64,000 nucleotides of DNA from CBFFRJ01 sp051486985. Its GTDB lineage: Bacteria; Pseudomonadota; Gammaproteobacteria; Enterobacterales; Enterobacteriaceae. The translations under genes and the position numbers were made by a program. A model generated the notes under the pieces. The model did no database searches, was not told the origin of the DNA, and was given only the letters and a program-made list of their open reading frames with translations. The stretch is taken from positions 1 through 64,000 of the forward strand of contig NZ_JAHVDV010000023.1 of the NCBI RefSeq assembly GCF_051486985.1, read 5' to 3'. Shown here one piece after another: positions 56,064-64,000 of the stretch. Position 1 is the first letter of the stretch. Every line of letters begins with the position of its first letter.

Positions 56064-57607
56064 AGCTGAAATTCATTCTCTTTTTCCCTCTTCTGGCCGG
56101 ACTCATGGCGTTCTGGCTGGCGCTGTCTGCCGCTAATGCCGCGCCGGGTCTGCCGGCGTCTGATTACCGCCCACGCAGTGGGGAGCTCAGCCCCCGGGAG
56201 ATGGCTATCGCCAAAAATGCCTGGCAATATTTTGTCTCTAACTATCAGCCAACGACCGGGCTTGTGAACGCGGTAAATAAGTATCCCTCAACCACGATGT
56301 GGGACAGCGCCTCTTATCTGGCTGCCATGACTGCGGCCCGCGAGCTCGGCATCATTGATAAAGCCGAATTTGACCGTCGGATGCTGAAATTTCTCGCCAC
56401 GCTGAACAAACTGGTGCTGTTTCGCAATGAACTGCCCAATAAAGCCTATAACACCATTAGCGGGCAGAAGGTGGACTACCAGAACAAACCCGGCGAGATC
56501 GGCTTTTCAGCCCTTGATATTGGCAGGATGCTGGTGTGGCTTAAGGTTATCAAGGAGCGCTACCCGGAATACGGCAACAGCATTGACAACGTTGTGCTTG
56601 GCTGGGACTTCAGCCACGCCGTCGATCCTTGTGGAACACTCTATGGTGCCTACCTGGAAAATGGCCAGCCAAAGTATGTGCAGGAGGGGCGGCTCGGCTA
56701 TGAGGAGTACGGTGCAGCGGGCTTCCAGCTCTGGGGTTTCACCACCTGCCAGGCCAGCCGACCGCAGCCCTATGAGCTGGCGGAAATTTACTGCGTTCTG
56801 GTGCCCTATGATTCACGCGATCCCCGCCGTACCTCGCAACACAACTACGTGGTGACAGAGTCATATCTGCTTTATGGCCTTGAGTTTGGATTCGATAATC
56901 CGACGGATCGCAATAACAGCCCGCGGGATTATTCCCACCCCTGGATGAAGAACTTTGCCGATCGCGTCTATCAGGCGCAGGAGAATCGCTACGCGATAAC
57001 CGGCGTGCTAACTGCCCGCTCGGAACATCAACTCGATAAATCCCCCTACTTCGTTTACGACACCGTATTCAGCGATGGCTTTAACTGGAACACCATTACC
57101 GATAAGGGACAGTTCGTGCCTGAAACAGCCGCCGTCTCCCTCAAAGCCGCGCTTGGTATGTGGGTGTTATGGGATTCTCCCTACACGGACCGCCTGTTTA
57201 ATACCATTGAAAACGCCAATGAAGAGGGCAAAGGATACTACGAGGGGTTGTACGAAAATGGTGACGGTCCTATCAAGGAGTTTACCGCCAACAACAACGG
57301 CATCATGCTGGAGGCACTGCTGTTTAAAAAAGAGGGCAAGCTGCTGCAGTTCAACAGCGACAACCCGAAAAATCACGATTTCGCCCCCTCGTTATGGGAC
57401 AAAAAGCTTCTCGACCAGTTCGAAGAGAACAACACCCGACGCAACCGTCCATTCCTGAACAGTACGCCAGCCGTGAAAAGCTGGTGTGAACAGACCGGGG
57501 TTACGCAGCGGACCAGACCTGCCTGTCAGGCCTGCCAGTGTGCCGCCTGTAGCGCGGATGAGCCGATTAAACTTCCGCCGGTAACCGCGCAATGCTTAAA
57601 ACCCTAG
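56060..57607 (+). CDS. DUF3131 protein 2 (canonical), secreted, Cys-rich tail
   Basis: 515 residues with a cleavable-looking signal peptide (about 1-27, ending SAANA). It keeps the full family pattern: FVSNYQPTTGLVNAVNKYPS, TTMWDSASYLAAMTAARELG, YDTVFSDGFNWNTI and GKGYYEGLYENG. The domain probably has an alpha/alpha-barrel fold like glucoamylase-type enzymes, but no activity is proven that I know of. The last 45 residues form a tail with seven Cys (CEQTGV, CQACQCAACSADEP, QCLKP). It overlaps the preceding gene by 4 bp and the next by 16 bp. Confidence 0.87.
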   Translation: MKLKFILFFPLLAGLMAFWLALSAANAAPGLPASDYRPRSGELSPREMAIAKNAWQYFVSNYQPTTGLVNAVNKYPSTTMWDSASYLAAMTAARELGIIDKAEFDRRMLKFLATLNKLVLFRNELPNKAYNTISGQKVDYQNKPGEIGFSALDIGRMLVWLKVIKERYPEYGNSIDNVVLGWDFSHAVDPCGTLYGAYLENGQPKYVQEGRLGYEEYGAAGFQLWGFTTCQASRPQPYELAEIYCVLVPYDSRDPRRTSQHNYVVTESYLLYGLEFGFDNPTDRNNSPRDYSHPWMKNFADRVYQAQENRYAITGVLTARSEHQLDKSPYFVYDTVFSDGFNWNTITDKGQFVPETAAVSLKAALGMWVLWDSPYTDRLFNTIENANEEGKGYYEGLYENGDGPIKEFTANNNGIMLEALLFKKEGKLLQFNSDNPKNHDFAPSLWDKKLLDQFEENNTRRNRPFLNSTPAVKSWCEQTGVTQRTRPACQACQCAACSADEPIKLPPVTAQCLKP

Positions 57608-58986
57608 CCGGCTGGCTGACCGCTGTCGCCCTTGTGGCCCTCATCGCCTTCGCGCTGTTCAGCCGCGACGGCGAGGGGTGGCGCTGGGTGACCAAAGGCG
57701 GCTGGCATACCACGGCGCGCATCGGCAGCCTGACGCCGCAGGAGCAGGCGTGGGCGCGTATCGCCTGGCGTTACTTTCAGAACAACACCCAGCCGCAGAC
57801 CGGGCTGGTTAACGGCAGTGATAAACAGCCGCGCGTCACCTTATGGCAAATGGGCGATACCCTTATCGCGCTGCTCGCCGCCAGAGAGCTGGGGCTGGTG
57901 AAGGAGGATGAATTTGACGCAAGGCTGACCCGCCTGCTCGGCACGCTTAACCGCCTGACGCTCACTGACACTCGAACCCCTGGCAGACTTTACTCCAGCC
58001 TGACGGCGACCCCGGTCGATTTTTCCGGTAAACCTGCCCGCAGCGGCTGGTCTGCAAAAGATATGGGGCGACTGATGCTGGCGCTGCGCCTGACCGCTGA
58101 ACGTGCTCCGCAGTACCGGGAGTATCTGGATAAAATTGTCCTGCGCTGGAACTTCTGCCCGGTCATGGACAAAGAGGGAGAGCTGTGGTCCGCCTCGCTG
58201 CAAAACGGGAAACCCGTGGTGCGTGAGGAGCTGCGGCTCGGCGAGAGCGAATATGCGGCCAGCGCGTTTCGCCTCTGGGGATTCCCGGTGGGAAAAGCCC
58301 TCTCCCCGCCGTCGCGCAACGTCATAATCTATCAGCGCAGCCTTGCCGTGGATGCACGCGATCCGCGCACCACCTGGCAACCTTCACTACTGACGACCCT
58401 GCCCGCCATGCTCCCCGGACTGGAGTTCGGCTGGCAGCCCCCTGGCATCCCGGACGAGCTACAAAAAAACCTGCGTAGCCGGGCTGAAGGGGTATGGCTG
58501 AGCCAGAAGACGCGCTGGGAGCAGGATAAAGTGCTGACCGCCCGCGCCGATTTCTCCCTCGCCCAGGCGCCGTGGCATATGGAGGATACCGTCTGGGGTA
58601 ATGGTTATGCCTGGAACACGCTCGGCGATGATGGTCGCGACTACCCCCGCCTGGCGCAGGTGTCGACTAAAGCGGTATTTATGCTCTGGACGCTCTGGGA
58701 TACCGACTATACCGATGCCCTGATGGCGGTTATCCGGCATCTGAATAACCCGCAGCAGGGCTGGTACGAAGGCCGCCTTGAAGCCACCGGTGACGTCAAC
58801 AGGGTGGTCACCCTCTCCACCAACGCTATGGTTCTGGAGACGCTGCTTTATAAACACAACGGTGGACCGCTATTTAACGACGGCCTGACGGATGCGGAGA
58901 GCTATTTCTCGCGCCGCACCGCAGACGAATTCAACCCACCCGGCCTCTGTCTGCCGGGCGAGCGGGACACGAGGACCGCACCATGA
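57592..58986 (+). CDS. DUF3131 protein 3, membrane-anchored
   Basis: 464 residues with an N-terminal TM (about 5-24, LAGWLTAVALVALIAFALFS). The domain has WRYFQNNTQPQTGLVNGSDK with TGLV intact, but TLWQMGDTL in place of TxWD. The late motifs are conserved (EDTVWGNGYAWNTL, GWYEGRLEATGD, STNAMVLETLLYK). It is closer to protein 2 than protein 1 is. It overlaps both neighbours, so the whole set is translationally coupled. Confidence 0.86.
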   Translation: MLKTLAGWLTAVALVALIAFALFSRDGEGWRWVTKGGWHTTARIGSLTPQEQAWARIAWRYFQNNTQPQTGLVNGSDKQPRVTLWQMGDTLIALLAARELGLVKEDEFDARLTRLLGTLNRLTLTDTRTPGRLYSSLTATPVDFSGKPARSGWSAKDMGRLMLALRLTAERAPQYREYLDKIVLRWNFCPVMDKEGELWSASLQNGKPVVREELRLGESEYAASAFRLWGFPVGKALSPPSRNVIIYQRSLAVDARDPRTTWQPSLLTTLPAMLPGLEFGWQPPGIPDELQKNLRSRAEGVWLSQKTRWEQDKVLTARADFSLAQAPWHMEDTVWGNGYAWNTLGDDGRDYPRLAQVSTKAVFMLWTLWDTDYTDALMAVIRHLNNPQQGWYEGRLEATGDVNRVVTLSTNAMVLETLLYKHNGGPLFNDGLTDAESYFSRRTADEFNPPGLCLPGERDTRTAP

Positions 58987-59417
58987 AATTTTACCGGGAT
59001 CTCTTTGAAGCCAGCCTGAACCGCGTGCTGCCTGACGACGATAAAACCCCCTTTTTTGAGGCCTTCTATGAGGCCTTTATGCATATGTCCCCCGAGACGG
59101 AGCGCCACTTTGCACGCCGCCCGAGTGAAGAGGGCCAGCGGATGGTTTTTAAAAGCTTCTTTGCCATGCTGGCGGTTGACGGCGCCCTTTTTGTCCCTGA
59201 CTTCCTTGAGCGGCTGGCCCGTGAACAAAGTCATGATGGGCTGCGTCTGCCGCCTCAGTTTTTTGCGCAGTGGCGGTTAGCGATGCTCAGTACCGTTCGC
59301 GCCCGCGATCCCCTTTGTGATGAGGAGATCATCACCGCATGGGCGATGGCCATTGCCCCGGGTCTGGAATACCTTCGTCGTCAGGCAGAGCTGCACTATC
59401 AGGCCGGAGGCGACTAA
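58983..59417 (+). CDS. Globin-fold protein lacking the expected proximal His
   Basis: 144 residues, all helical, matching the single-domain globin pattern. FLERLAREQSHDGLRLPPQF then WRLAMLSTVRARDP and EEIITAWAMAIAPGLEYLRR fit the F, G and H helices. In typical members the F-helix reads LARxH followed by the LGIPP-like segment. Here the aligned position is Gln82 and the nearest His is His84, two residues later. It may therefore be a haem-free signalling globin, like the N-terminus of RsbR, or use another ligand. It overlaps DUF3131-3 by ATGA and precedes the hybrid kinase by 2 bp, suggesting a sensor role. Confidence 0.72.
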   Translation: MKFYRDLFEASLNRVLPDDDKTPFFEAFYEAFMHMSPETERHFARRPSEEGQRMVFKSFFAMLAVDGALFVPDFLERLAREQSHDGLRLPPQFFAQWRLAMLSTVRARDPLCDEEIITAWAMAIAPGLEYLRRQAELHYQAGGD

Positions 59418-59419
59418 CG

Positions 59420-62089
59420 ATGCACACCTCCTCCTGTTTCGATCTTAACGTCCTGCCGTCGGCGGTGATGATTTACGACGCGACCGGCTGCCTGCTGGCA
59501 TGGAATGATAAGGTGGCGCTTTTTTACCCGGTGATTGCTCCCTGGCTTGCGCCAGGGGCGACGCTGGAAAGCCTGGCGGAAAGATTTATTGATGCGGGCT
59601 ATAACATCGATCCCCTGCGCCGCCAGACGCTACGGGACGCCATCATCCGCAACTGCCGTCAAACGAGCCATTGTGAAGTCCGCCAGTCGGGACAGCGGCG
59701 GCTTTATGTGCAGCATCAACGGCTACCGGACGGCGGCATTGTCAGTCTGCATACGGATATCACCGAACTTGACGAGGCGCAGCGCTCGCGGAGCCAACTG
59801 CACGACGATTTTTTACTGACGGCGGAGTCAATTCAGATAGGCATTTTCGACTGGCAGGTGTCCCACGACATTCTGCAGGTCAACGACACGCTGCTGGCGA
59901 TGGTCGGCCAGTCCCGTGGGCAGTGGCGCTACCCGCTGCGATTTTTGCTTAATCTGGTTCACGAAGAGGATCGCGCCACCCTGCGCCACGCCCTGATAAC
60001 CTCAAAAAAAGATCATATGCCGGTATTTGAGTGTGAAATCCGTGTTCAGCATCAGACCCAGGGCTTACGCTGGATGCTGCTGTCCGGGCAGGTGGTGACA
60101 CTCACTATCGATCAAAAAGCCGAGCGCGTGATAGGCACACTCCAGGACATCACCCGGCGTAAAGAGGCCGAACTGCTCGCCATTGAAGCGGCTAAGGTCG
60201 CCAGGGAAGCTAACGAGGCAAAAAGCGCGTTTCTGGCCAACATGAGTCATGAAATTCGCACCCCTATGAACGGCATTCTGGGGATGACTCAGCTCTGCCT
60301 GGACACGCCGCTTAACCCCGATCAGCGCGAATATCTGTCGCTGGTGATGAGCTCAGCCCGGTCACTTCTGCACATCATTAACGACATTCTCGACTTCTCG
60401 CGCATTGAGGCGGGTAAGGTGGTGATGGATGAGGAGCCGCTGGATATCCGCCCCTTTCTTCAGTCGCTGATCCGCCTCCATATGCCTGCTGCCAGCGAAA
60501 AGGGCATTGAGCTACTGGTGGATGTCGCAGCCGGCGTGCCGGAGGTGCTGATAGCGGACGGGCCACGGCTGCGTCAGATCCTGACCAACCTGCTGGGCAA
60601 CGCCCTGAAGTTTACCCACCAGGGGGAAGTGCTGCTTGCAGTACAGCCTGCTGAGAAGGAGGGGCACTGGCGTTTTCTGGTGCGCGACAGCGGCATCGGC
60701 ATTCCCGTGGAGAAGCAGCAGGCCATCTTCGAAGCCTTCAGCCAGGCGGACAGCTCCACCACCCGACGCTATGGTGGAACGGGGCTCGGCCTGACCATCT
60801 CCGCACGGCTGGTCTCCCTCATGGGCGGGACGCTGACGGTTGAGAGCGAGCCGGGCACGGGCAGCGAGTTTTCCTTTACCCTGCCTCTGACCGGGCAGCA
60901 GGCCGCGCACGCGCCCCTCAGACGCTTTAACGGCGAACGGGTGCTGGTGGTGGATGATAACAGCACTAACCTGCGTCTGCTGGATACCATGCTCCGCCAG
61001 ATGGGGCTTACCCCCACCGGTGTGAATAATGCCAGCGAGGCGCTGCGCCTGGTCGCTTCCCAACCCTTCTGGCCGCTGATCCTGCTTGATGCCCAAATGC
61101 CGGACATGGACGGCGTTTCGCTGGCGCTTGAGCTCTCCGTACTGCCGCAGACCAGGCAAAGCCATATCATCATGCTGAGTTCAATGAGCCGCCACTTTGA
61201 CCCTAAAATGCTTAAGCGCATCGGCGTCGCCCACTATCTGCATAAACCCGTGGCGCAACATGAACTGCATCAGGCAATAGCCAGTACTTTTGAACCCGCC
61301 CCTCCGGTAGTTCTGCCCCCTGCCCCAGCCGCCGTTGCGCCATGCCGTGAACAGCCAGGGCTGCGCGTGCTGCTGGCCGAGGATAACCTGGTCAATCAGA
61401 AGGTCGCCAGAAGGCTTCTGGAGCGGCTCGGACACCAGTGCGAGGTGGTAGACAATGGCCGTATCGCGCTGGAGCACTGGCGCGCGGCGTCCTGGGACGT
61501 TCTGCTTATCGACCTGCAAATGCCGGAAATGGATGGAGAAACGGCCATTCGCCTGCTCCGTGAAGAGGAGCAGGTGCAGGGTCGCGGCCACCAGCCCGCC
61601 ATCGCCATGACCGCACACGCCATGCAGGGGGATAAAGCGCGCTGTCTTGCGATGGGCTTTGATGGCTATATCGCCAAACCCGTCAGCCAGGAGGCCCTGC
61701 ATGACGAAATCACGCGTATTGTCTCCGGCAGCATTCAGGGACTGCCGGATGAGGCCCGCCTGTTAAAACAGTGTGCCGGGGACCCTCAGCTGGTCCTGGA
61801 GCTGTTAGGCCTGTTCAGCGAAGGGCTTGATGCGGCGATGGACGCCATCAGACAGGCCATCGATAACCGGGATCGCGAGGCGCTACGCCGCGCTGCACAT
61901 AAGCTTCGCGGTGAAGCGGTCACCCTCGATTTTTCCGCGCTCGCCCGCGAGCTGCAACTGCTTGAGAGTCAGGCGCTGACGCTGGACGAGGCCGGGCTTA
62001 TCGCGCTACGTCAAAGTCTTGACGAGGAGTGCAGCCGCGCCACAACCTGGCTGCACCACAGAATGCAGGAGACCAGCCATGCTCCCTAA
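59420..62089 (+). CDS. Soluble hybrid histidine kinase, PAS-PAS-HisKA-HATPase-REC-REC-HPt
   Basis: 889 residues from MHTSSCFDLNVLPSAVMIYD (GGAGG ribosome site). No TM segment is visible. Order: PAS (about 10-110), PAS with PAC (about 130-258), HisKA with His277 (NMSHEIRTPMNGILG), HATPase with N box LTNLLGNALKFT, G1 RDSGIGIP and G2 GGTGLGL. Then REC1 with Asp557 (ILLDAQMPDMDG), REC2 with Asp698 (LIDLQMPEMDG) and HPt with His827 (AAHKLRGEAVTL). All four phosphorelay residues are present. It is a likely donor to the REC-PP2C regulator of the divergent operon. The preceding globin-fold protein may be its sensor. Confidence 0.93.
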   Translation: MHTSSCFDLNVLPSAVMIYDATGCLLAWNDKVALFYPVIAPWLAPGATLESLAERFIDAGYNIDPLRRQTLRDAIIRNCRQTSHCEVRQSGQRRLYVQHQRLPDGGIVSLHTDITELDEAQRSRSQLHDDFLLTAESIQIGIFDWQVSHDILQVNDTLLAMVGQSRGQWRYPLRFLLNLVHEEDRATLRHALITSKKDHMPVFECEIRVQHQTQGLRWMLLSGQVVTLTIDQKAERVIGTLQDITRRKEAELLAIEAAKVAREANEAKSAFLANMSHEIRTPMNGILGMTQLCLDTPLNPDQREYLSLVMSSARSLLHIINDILDFSRIEAGKVVMDEEPLDIRPFLQSLIRLHMPAASEKGIELLVDVAAGVPEVLIADGPRLRQILTNLLGNALKFTHQGEVLLAVQPAEKEGHWRFLVRDSGIGIPVEKQQAIFEAFSQADSSTTRRYGGTGLGLTISARLVSLMGGTLTVESEPGTGSEFSFTLPLTGQQAAHAPLRRFNGERVLVVDDNSTNLRLLDTMLRQMGLTPTGVNNASEALRLVASQPFWPLILLDAQMPDMDGVSLALELSVLPQTRQSHIIMLSSMSRHFDPKMLKRIGVAHYLHKPVAQHELHQAIASTFEPAPPVVLPPAPAAVAPCREQPGLRVLLAEDNLVNQKVARRLLERLGHQCEVVDNGRIALEHWRAASWDVLLIDLQMPEMDGETAIRLLREEEQVQGRGHQPAIAMTAHAMQGDKARCLAMGFDGYIAKPVSQEALHDEITRIVSGSIQGLPDEARLLKQCAGDPQLVLELLGLFSEGLDAAMDAIRQAIDNRDREALRRAAHKLRGEAVTLDFSALARELQLLESQALTLDEAGLIALRQSLDEECSRATTWLHHRMQETSHAP

Positions 62090-64000
62090 ACTTATTCTCC
62101 TGCTGCTGTTGGGCACTTCGCTGGCGCAGGCTACGACGCTCCCCGTGACCTGGTCGCTGGCGGGACTCTGGCGTGTGCACGACGCCCGCGACGACACTTT
62201 TAACGGCGCGACCGCCACCACGACCGACTGGCGTGCGCTTCGGGTCCCGGCTAACTGGTACAGCGCCGGCTACGATCATCAGGGCGCGCTATGGTACCGA
62301 CACGCCTTTAGCGTGCCTGATCTCGCCCCGGATACGATGTCGACGCTGGTTTTTGACGGCGTGGATTATTTCGCCGATGTCTCGCTCAACGGCAAAGCAC
62401 TCGCCCACCATGAGGGCTATTTCCAGCGCTTCCCGGTGGACGTAAGCGAGGCTATCCGCCGCCATAACCAGCTTACCGTTCGGGTAGACAGCCCGTATGA
62501 AGATCCTAAAAAAACCTGGCCGTTACACAAAACCCTGGTGAAAGGGGTGCTTAATCAACACGACACCCGCCCTGGCGGCGCCTGGTCGGAGCGCGGTCAG
62601 GATGCCAACTCCGGCGGCATTTGGGCACCGGTGAAGCTGCATCTCAGCCGGGGCGTGACCATTGACGAGGTGATCCTGCGTCCGGACTGGCGTGAGGGGC
62701 TGGCACGCCCTGCGCTGCGGGCCGAGATCCGCTATAGGGCCTTAGCGACCGGGCCTGCCACCCTGCGGCTGACCGCTACCCCGGACAATTTTAACGGCCA
62801 TCCTTTTCAACAGGATTTTCCGGTAACGCTCACTAAGACGAACGGCACGGTGCAGAGCCTGCACGTTACGCTTCCTATGGAGAAGGCCAGGCTATGGTGG
62901 CCTGCGAGTGTCGGCAAGCCACACCTCTATCGGGTTCGTGCCTCGCTCCGGGACACCAGAGGGCTGATGGATACCGCCGTCACGCGCACCGGCTTACGTA
63001 AGCTGGAAGAACAACCGGATAACAAAGGCTGGCTTATCAATGACCGACGGCTGTTTATCAAGGGCAGTAATTACATTGGCTCCCCGTGGCTGGGCACCAT
63101 GACGCGGGAAAAATACCGCCGGGATCTCGCGCTCGTTGCCGCCATGAATGCTAACGCTATCCGCGTTCACGGCCACGTGGCGGGGCGCGCCTTATATGAC
63201 ATGGCCGACGAGATGGGGCTGATGATCTGGCAGGACGTTCCCCTGCAGTGGGGGTACGATGATAGCGTCGCATTCGCCGACAATGCGGTACGGCAAACCC
63301 GCGAGATGACAGAGCAGTTCGGTAACTCCCCGGCCATTATCGTCTGGGGTGGTCATAACGAGCCGCCGTGGAACTCGCCGTGGATGGAAAAACGCTTCCC
63401 GGACTGGAATAAAACGCTAAATCAGGCGCTGACCCGGCGGGTTGGCGATACCCTGGCTGAAGATACCTCGCGCATTGTTCATCGCTTCTCTGCGGTGGAG
63501 GAGCACTACTGGGCCGGCTGGTACTTTGGCACCCTGCGCGATCTGCTCGGCCCTGCAAAGACGGCGATTATCACGGAATTTGGAGCCCAGGCACTGCCGC
63601 GACTCTCGACGCTGAAAACCATTATCCCCGCCGGTCTGATGTGGCCAAAGAGTACCGCCGCAGACGATCCTGGCTGGGCACACTGGAAGTACCATAACTT
63701 TCAGCCCTTCCAGACCTTTAAATTTGCGGGCATACCACGGGGTAAAAATATTCAGGAGATGATTGATAATACTCAGGCGTATCAGGCGAAGCTGGTGGCG
63801 ATGGCGGCGGAGAGCTATCGCCGTCAGCGCTATCAACCCGTCACCGCCCTTTTTCACTTTATGTTTGTTGAGACCTGGCCCTCAATCAACTGGGGGGTGG
63901 TGGATTATCTGCGACAGCCAAAACAGGGCTACTATGCTCTACAAAAAGCCTACCAGCCGATTTTGCCGTCCATTGAGCCGGTTACCGCAGTATGGCGAAA
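62079..64000 (+). CDS. Secreted glycoside hydrolase family 2 protein (partial, runs off the right edge)
   Basis: Frame open from the ATG at 62079 (AGGAG ribosome site, overlapping the kinase stop by 11 bp) to the window end, 640 residues so far. A signal peptide (MLPKLILLLLLGTSLAQA) is followed by the jelly-roll GH2 N domain (WYRHAFSVPD, VDYFADVSLNGK), the Ig-like domain and the TIM barrel (FIKGSNYIGSPWLG). Acid/base Glu428 lies in GGHNEPPW and the likely nucleophile Glu500 in IITEFGAQ. The type resembles beta-mannosidase or exo-beta-glucosaminidase. In the polysaccharide operon it may trim or turn over the polymer in the periplasm. Confidence 0.9.
   Translation, partial: MLPKLILLLLLGTSLAQATTLPVTWSLAGLWRVHDARDDTFNGATATTTDWRALRVPANWYSAGYDHQGALWYRHAFSVPDLAPDTMSTLVFDGVDYFADVSLNGKALAHHEGYFQRFPVDVSEAIRRHNQLTVRVDSPYEDPKKTWPLHKTLVKGVLNQHDTRPGGAWSERGQDANSGGIWAPVKLHLSRGVTIDEVILRPDWREGLARPALRAEIRYRALATGPATLRLTATPDNFNGHPFQQDFPVTLTKTNGTVQSLHVTLPMEKARLWWPASVGKPHLYRVRASLRDTRGLMDTAVTRTGLRKLEEQPDNKGWLINDRRLFIKGSNYIGSPWLGTMTREKYRRDLALVAAMNANAIRVHGHVAGRALYDMADEMGLMIWQDVPLQWGYDDSVAFADNAVRQTREMTEQFGNSPAIIVWGGHNEPPWNSPWMEKRFPDWNKTLNQALTRRVGDTLAEDTSRIVHRFSAVEEHYWAGWYFGTLRDLLGPAKTAIITEFGAQALPRLSTLKTIIPAGLMWPKSTAADDPGWAHWKYHNFQPFQTFKFAGIPRGKNIQEMIDNTQAYQAKLVAMAAESYRRQRYQPVTALFHFMFVETWPSINWGVVDYLRQPKQGYYALQKAYQPILPSIEPVTAVWR

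Noticed and set aside
60512..61165. 217-codon minus-strand frame inside the hybrid kinase gene
   Set aside because: Shadow of the HATPase/receiver coding region with no ribosome site or family match.

Overview
This window is a contiguous piece of an Enterobacteriaceae chromosome, close to Enterobacter, Lelliottia or Leclercia. The genus is an inference; the family rests on gene order and on near-identity of many proteins to E. coli ones. The first 26 kb follow the E. coli order: an rrn P1 promoter at the left edge, then clpB, pgeF, rluD, bamD, raiA, pheL-pheA, tyrA, aroF, dgcN, rpsP-rimM-trmD-rplS, ffh, ypjD, yfjD, grpE, nadK, recN, bamE, ratA-ratB and smpB. Insertions relative to E. coli are an SMP-30/gluconolactonase gene between pheA and tyrA, a PepSY/DUF2946 pair after dgcN, and a ClbS/DfsB-family gene after bamE. 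yfiR, the repressor partner of dgcN, is reduced to its ends, and no yfiB follows dgcN. Regulatory sites that can be read directly include two sigma-32 promoters (clpB, grpE), a CRP site (raiA), the pheL attenuator, TyrR boxes (aroF) and two LexA boxes (recN).

From 26.5 to 43.7 kb, between smpB and ssrA, lies an SPI-9/bap-type locus. A giant repetitive adhesin and its dedicated type I secretion system (TolC-like, ABC, HlyD-like) are all on the minus strand. The adhesin frame, about 4,150 codons, is broken by one in-frame TAA at 40735-40737, exactly where other repeats carry a conserved Glu.

ssrA (tmRNA) is at 44260-44622. The next 3.8 kb is a decayed island between 85-bp imperfect direct repeats of the ssrA terminator region. 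It holds IS3-type transposase fragments, an ankyrin-repeat lipoprotein, a frameshifted small gene, a DUF943 gene and a DUF7079 gene. It looks like a graveyard of mobile and immunity-type genes.

From 48.5 kb to the right edge there is a divergent two-operon cluster that I consider the most interesting part of the window. The minus operon encodes an OpgC-like acyltransferase, a YaiO-like outer-membrane barrel, a REC-PP2C phosphatase, a STAS anti-anti-sigma protein and an RsbW-like kinase. The plus operon encodes a cellulose-synthase-like GT2 glycosyltransferase, three tandem DUF3131 proteins, a globin-fold protein that seems to lack the proximal His, a soluble PAS-PAS hybrid kinase with two receivers and an HPt domain, and a secreted GH2 glycosidase cut by the window edge. 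Together these read as a dedicated exopolysaccharide machine controlled by a phosphorelay feeding a partner-switching module. No sigma factor and no PilZ domain are visible in it. Functions in this last region are inferred from domains and context only.
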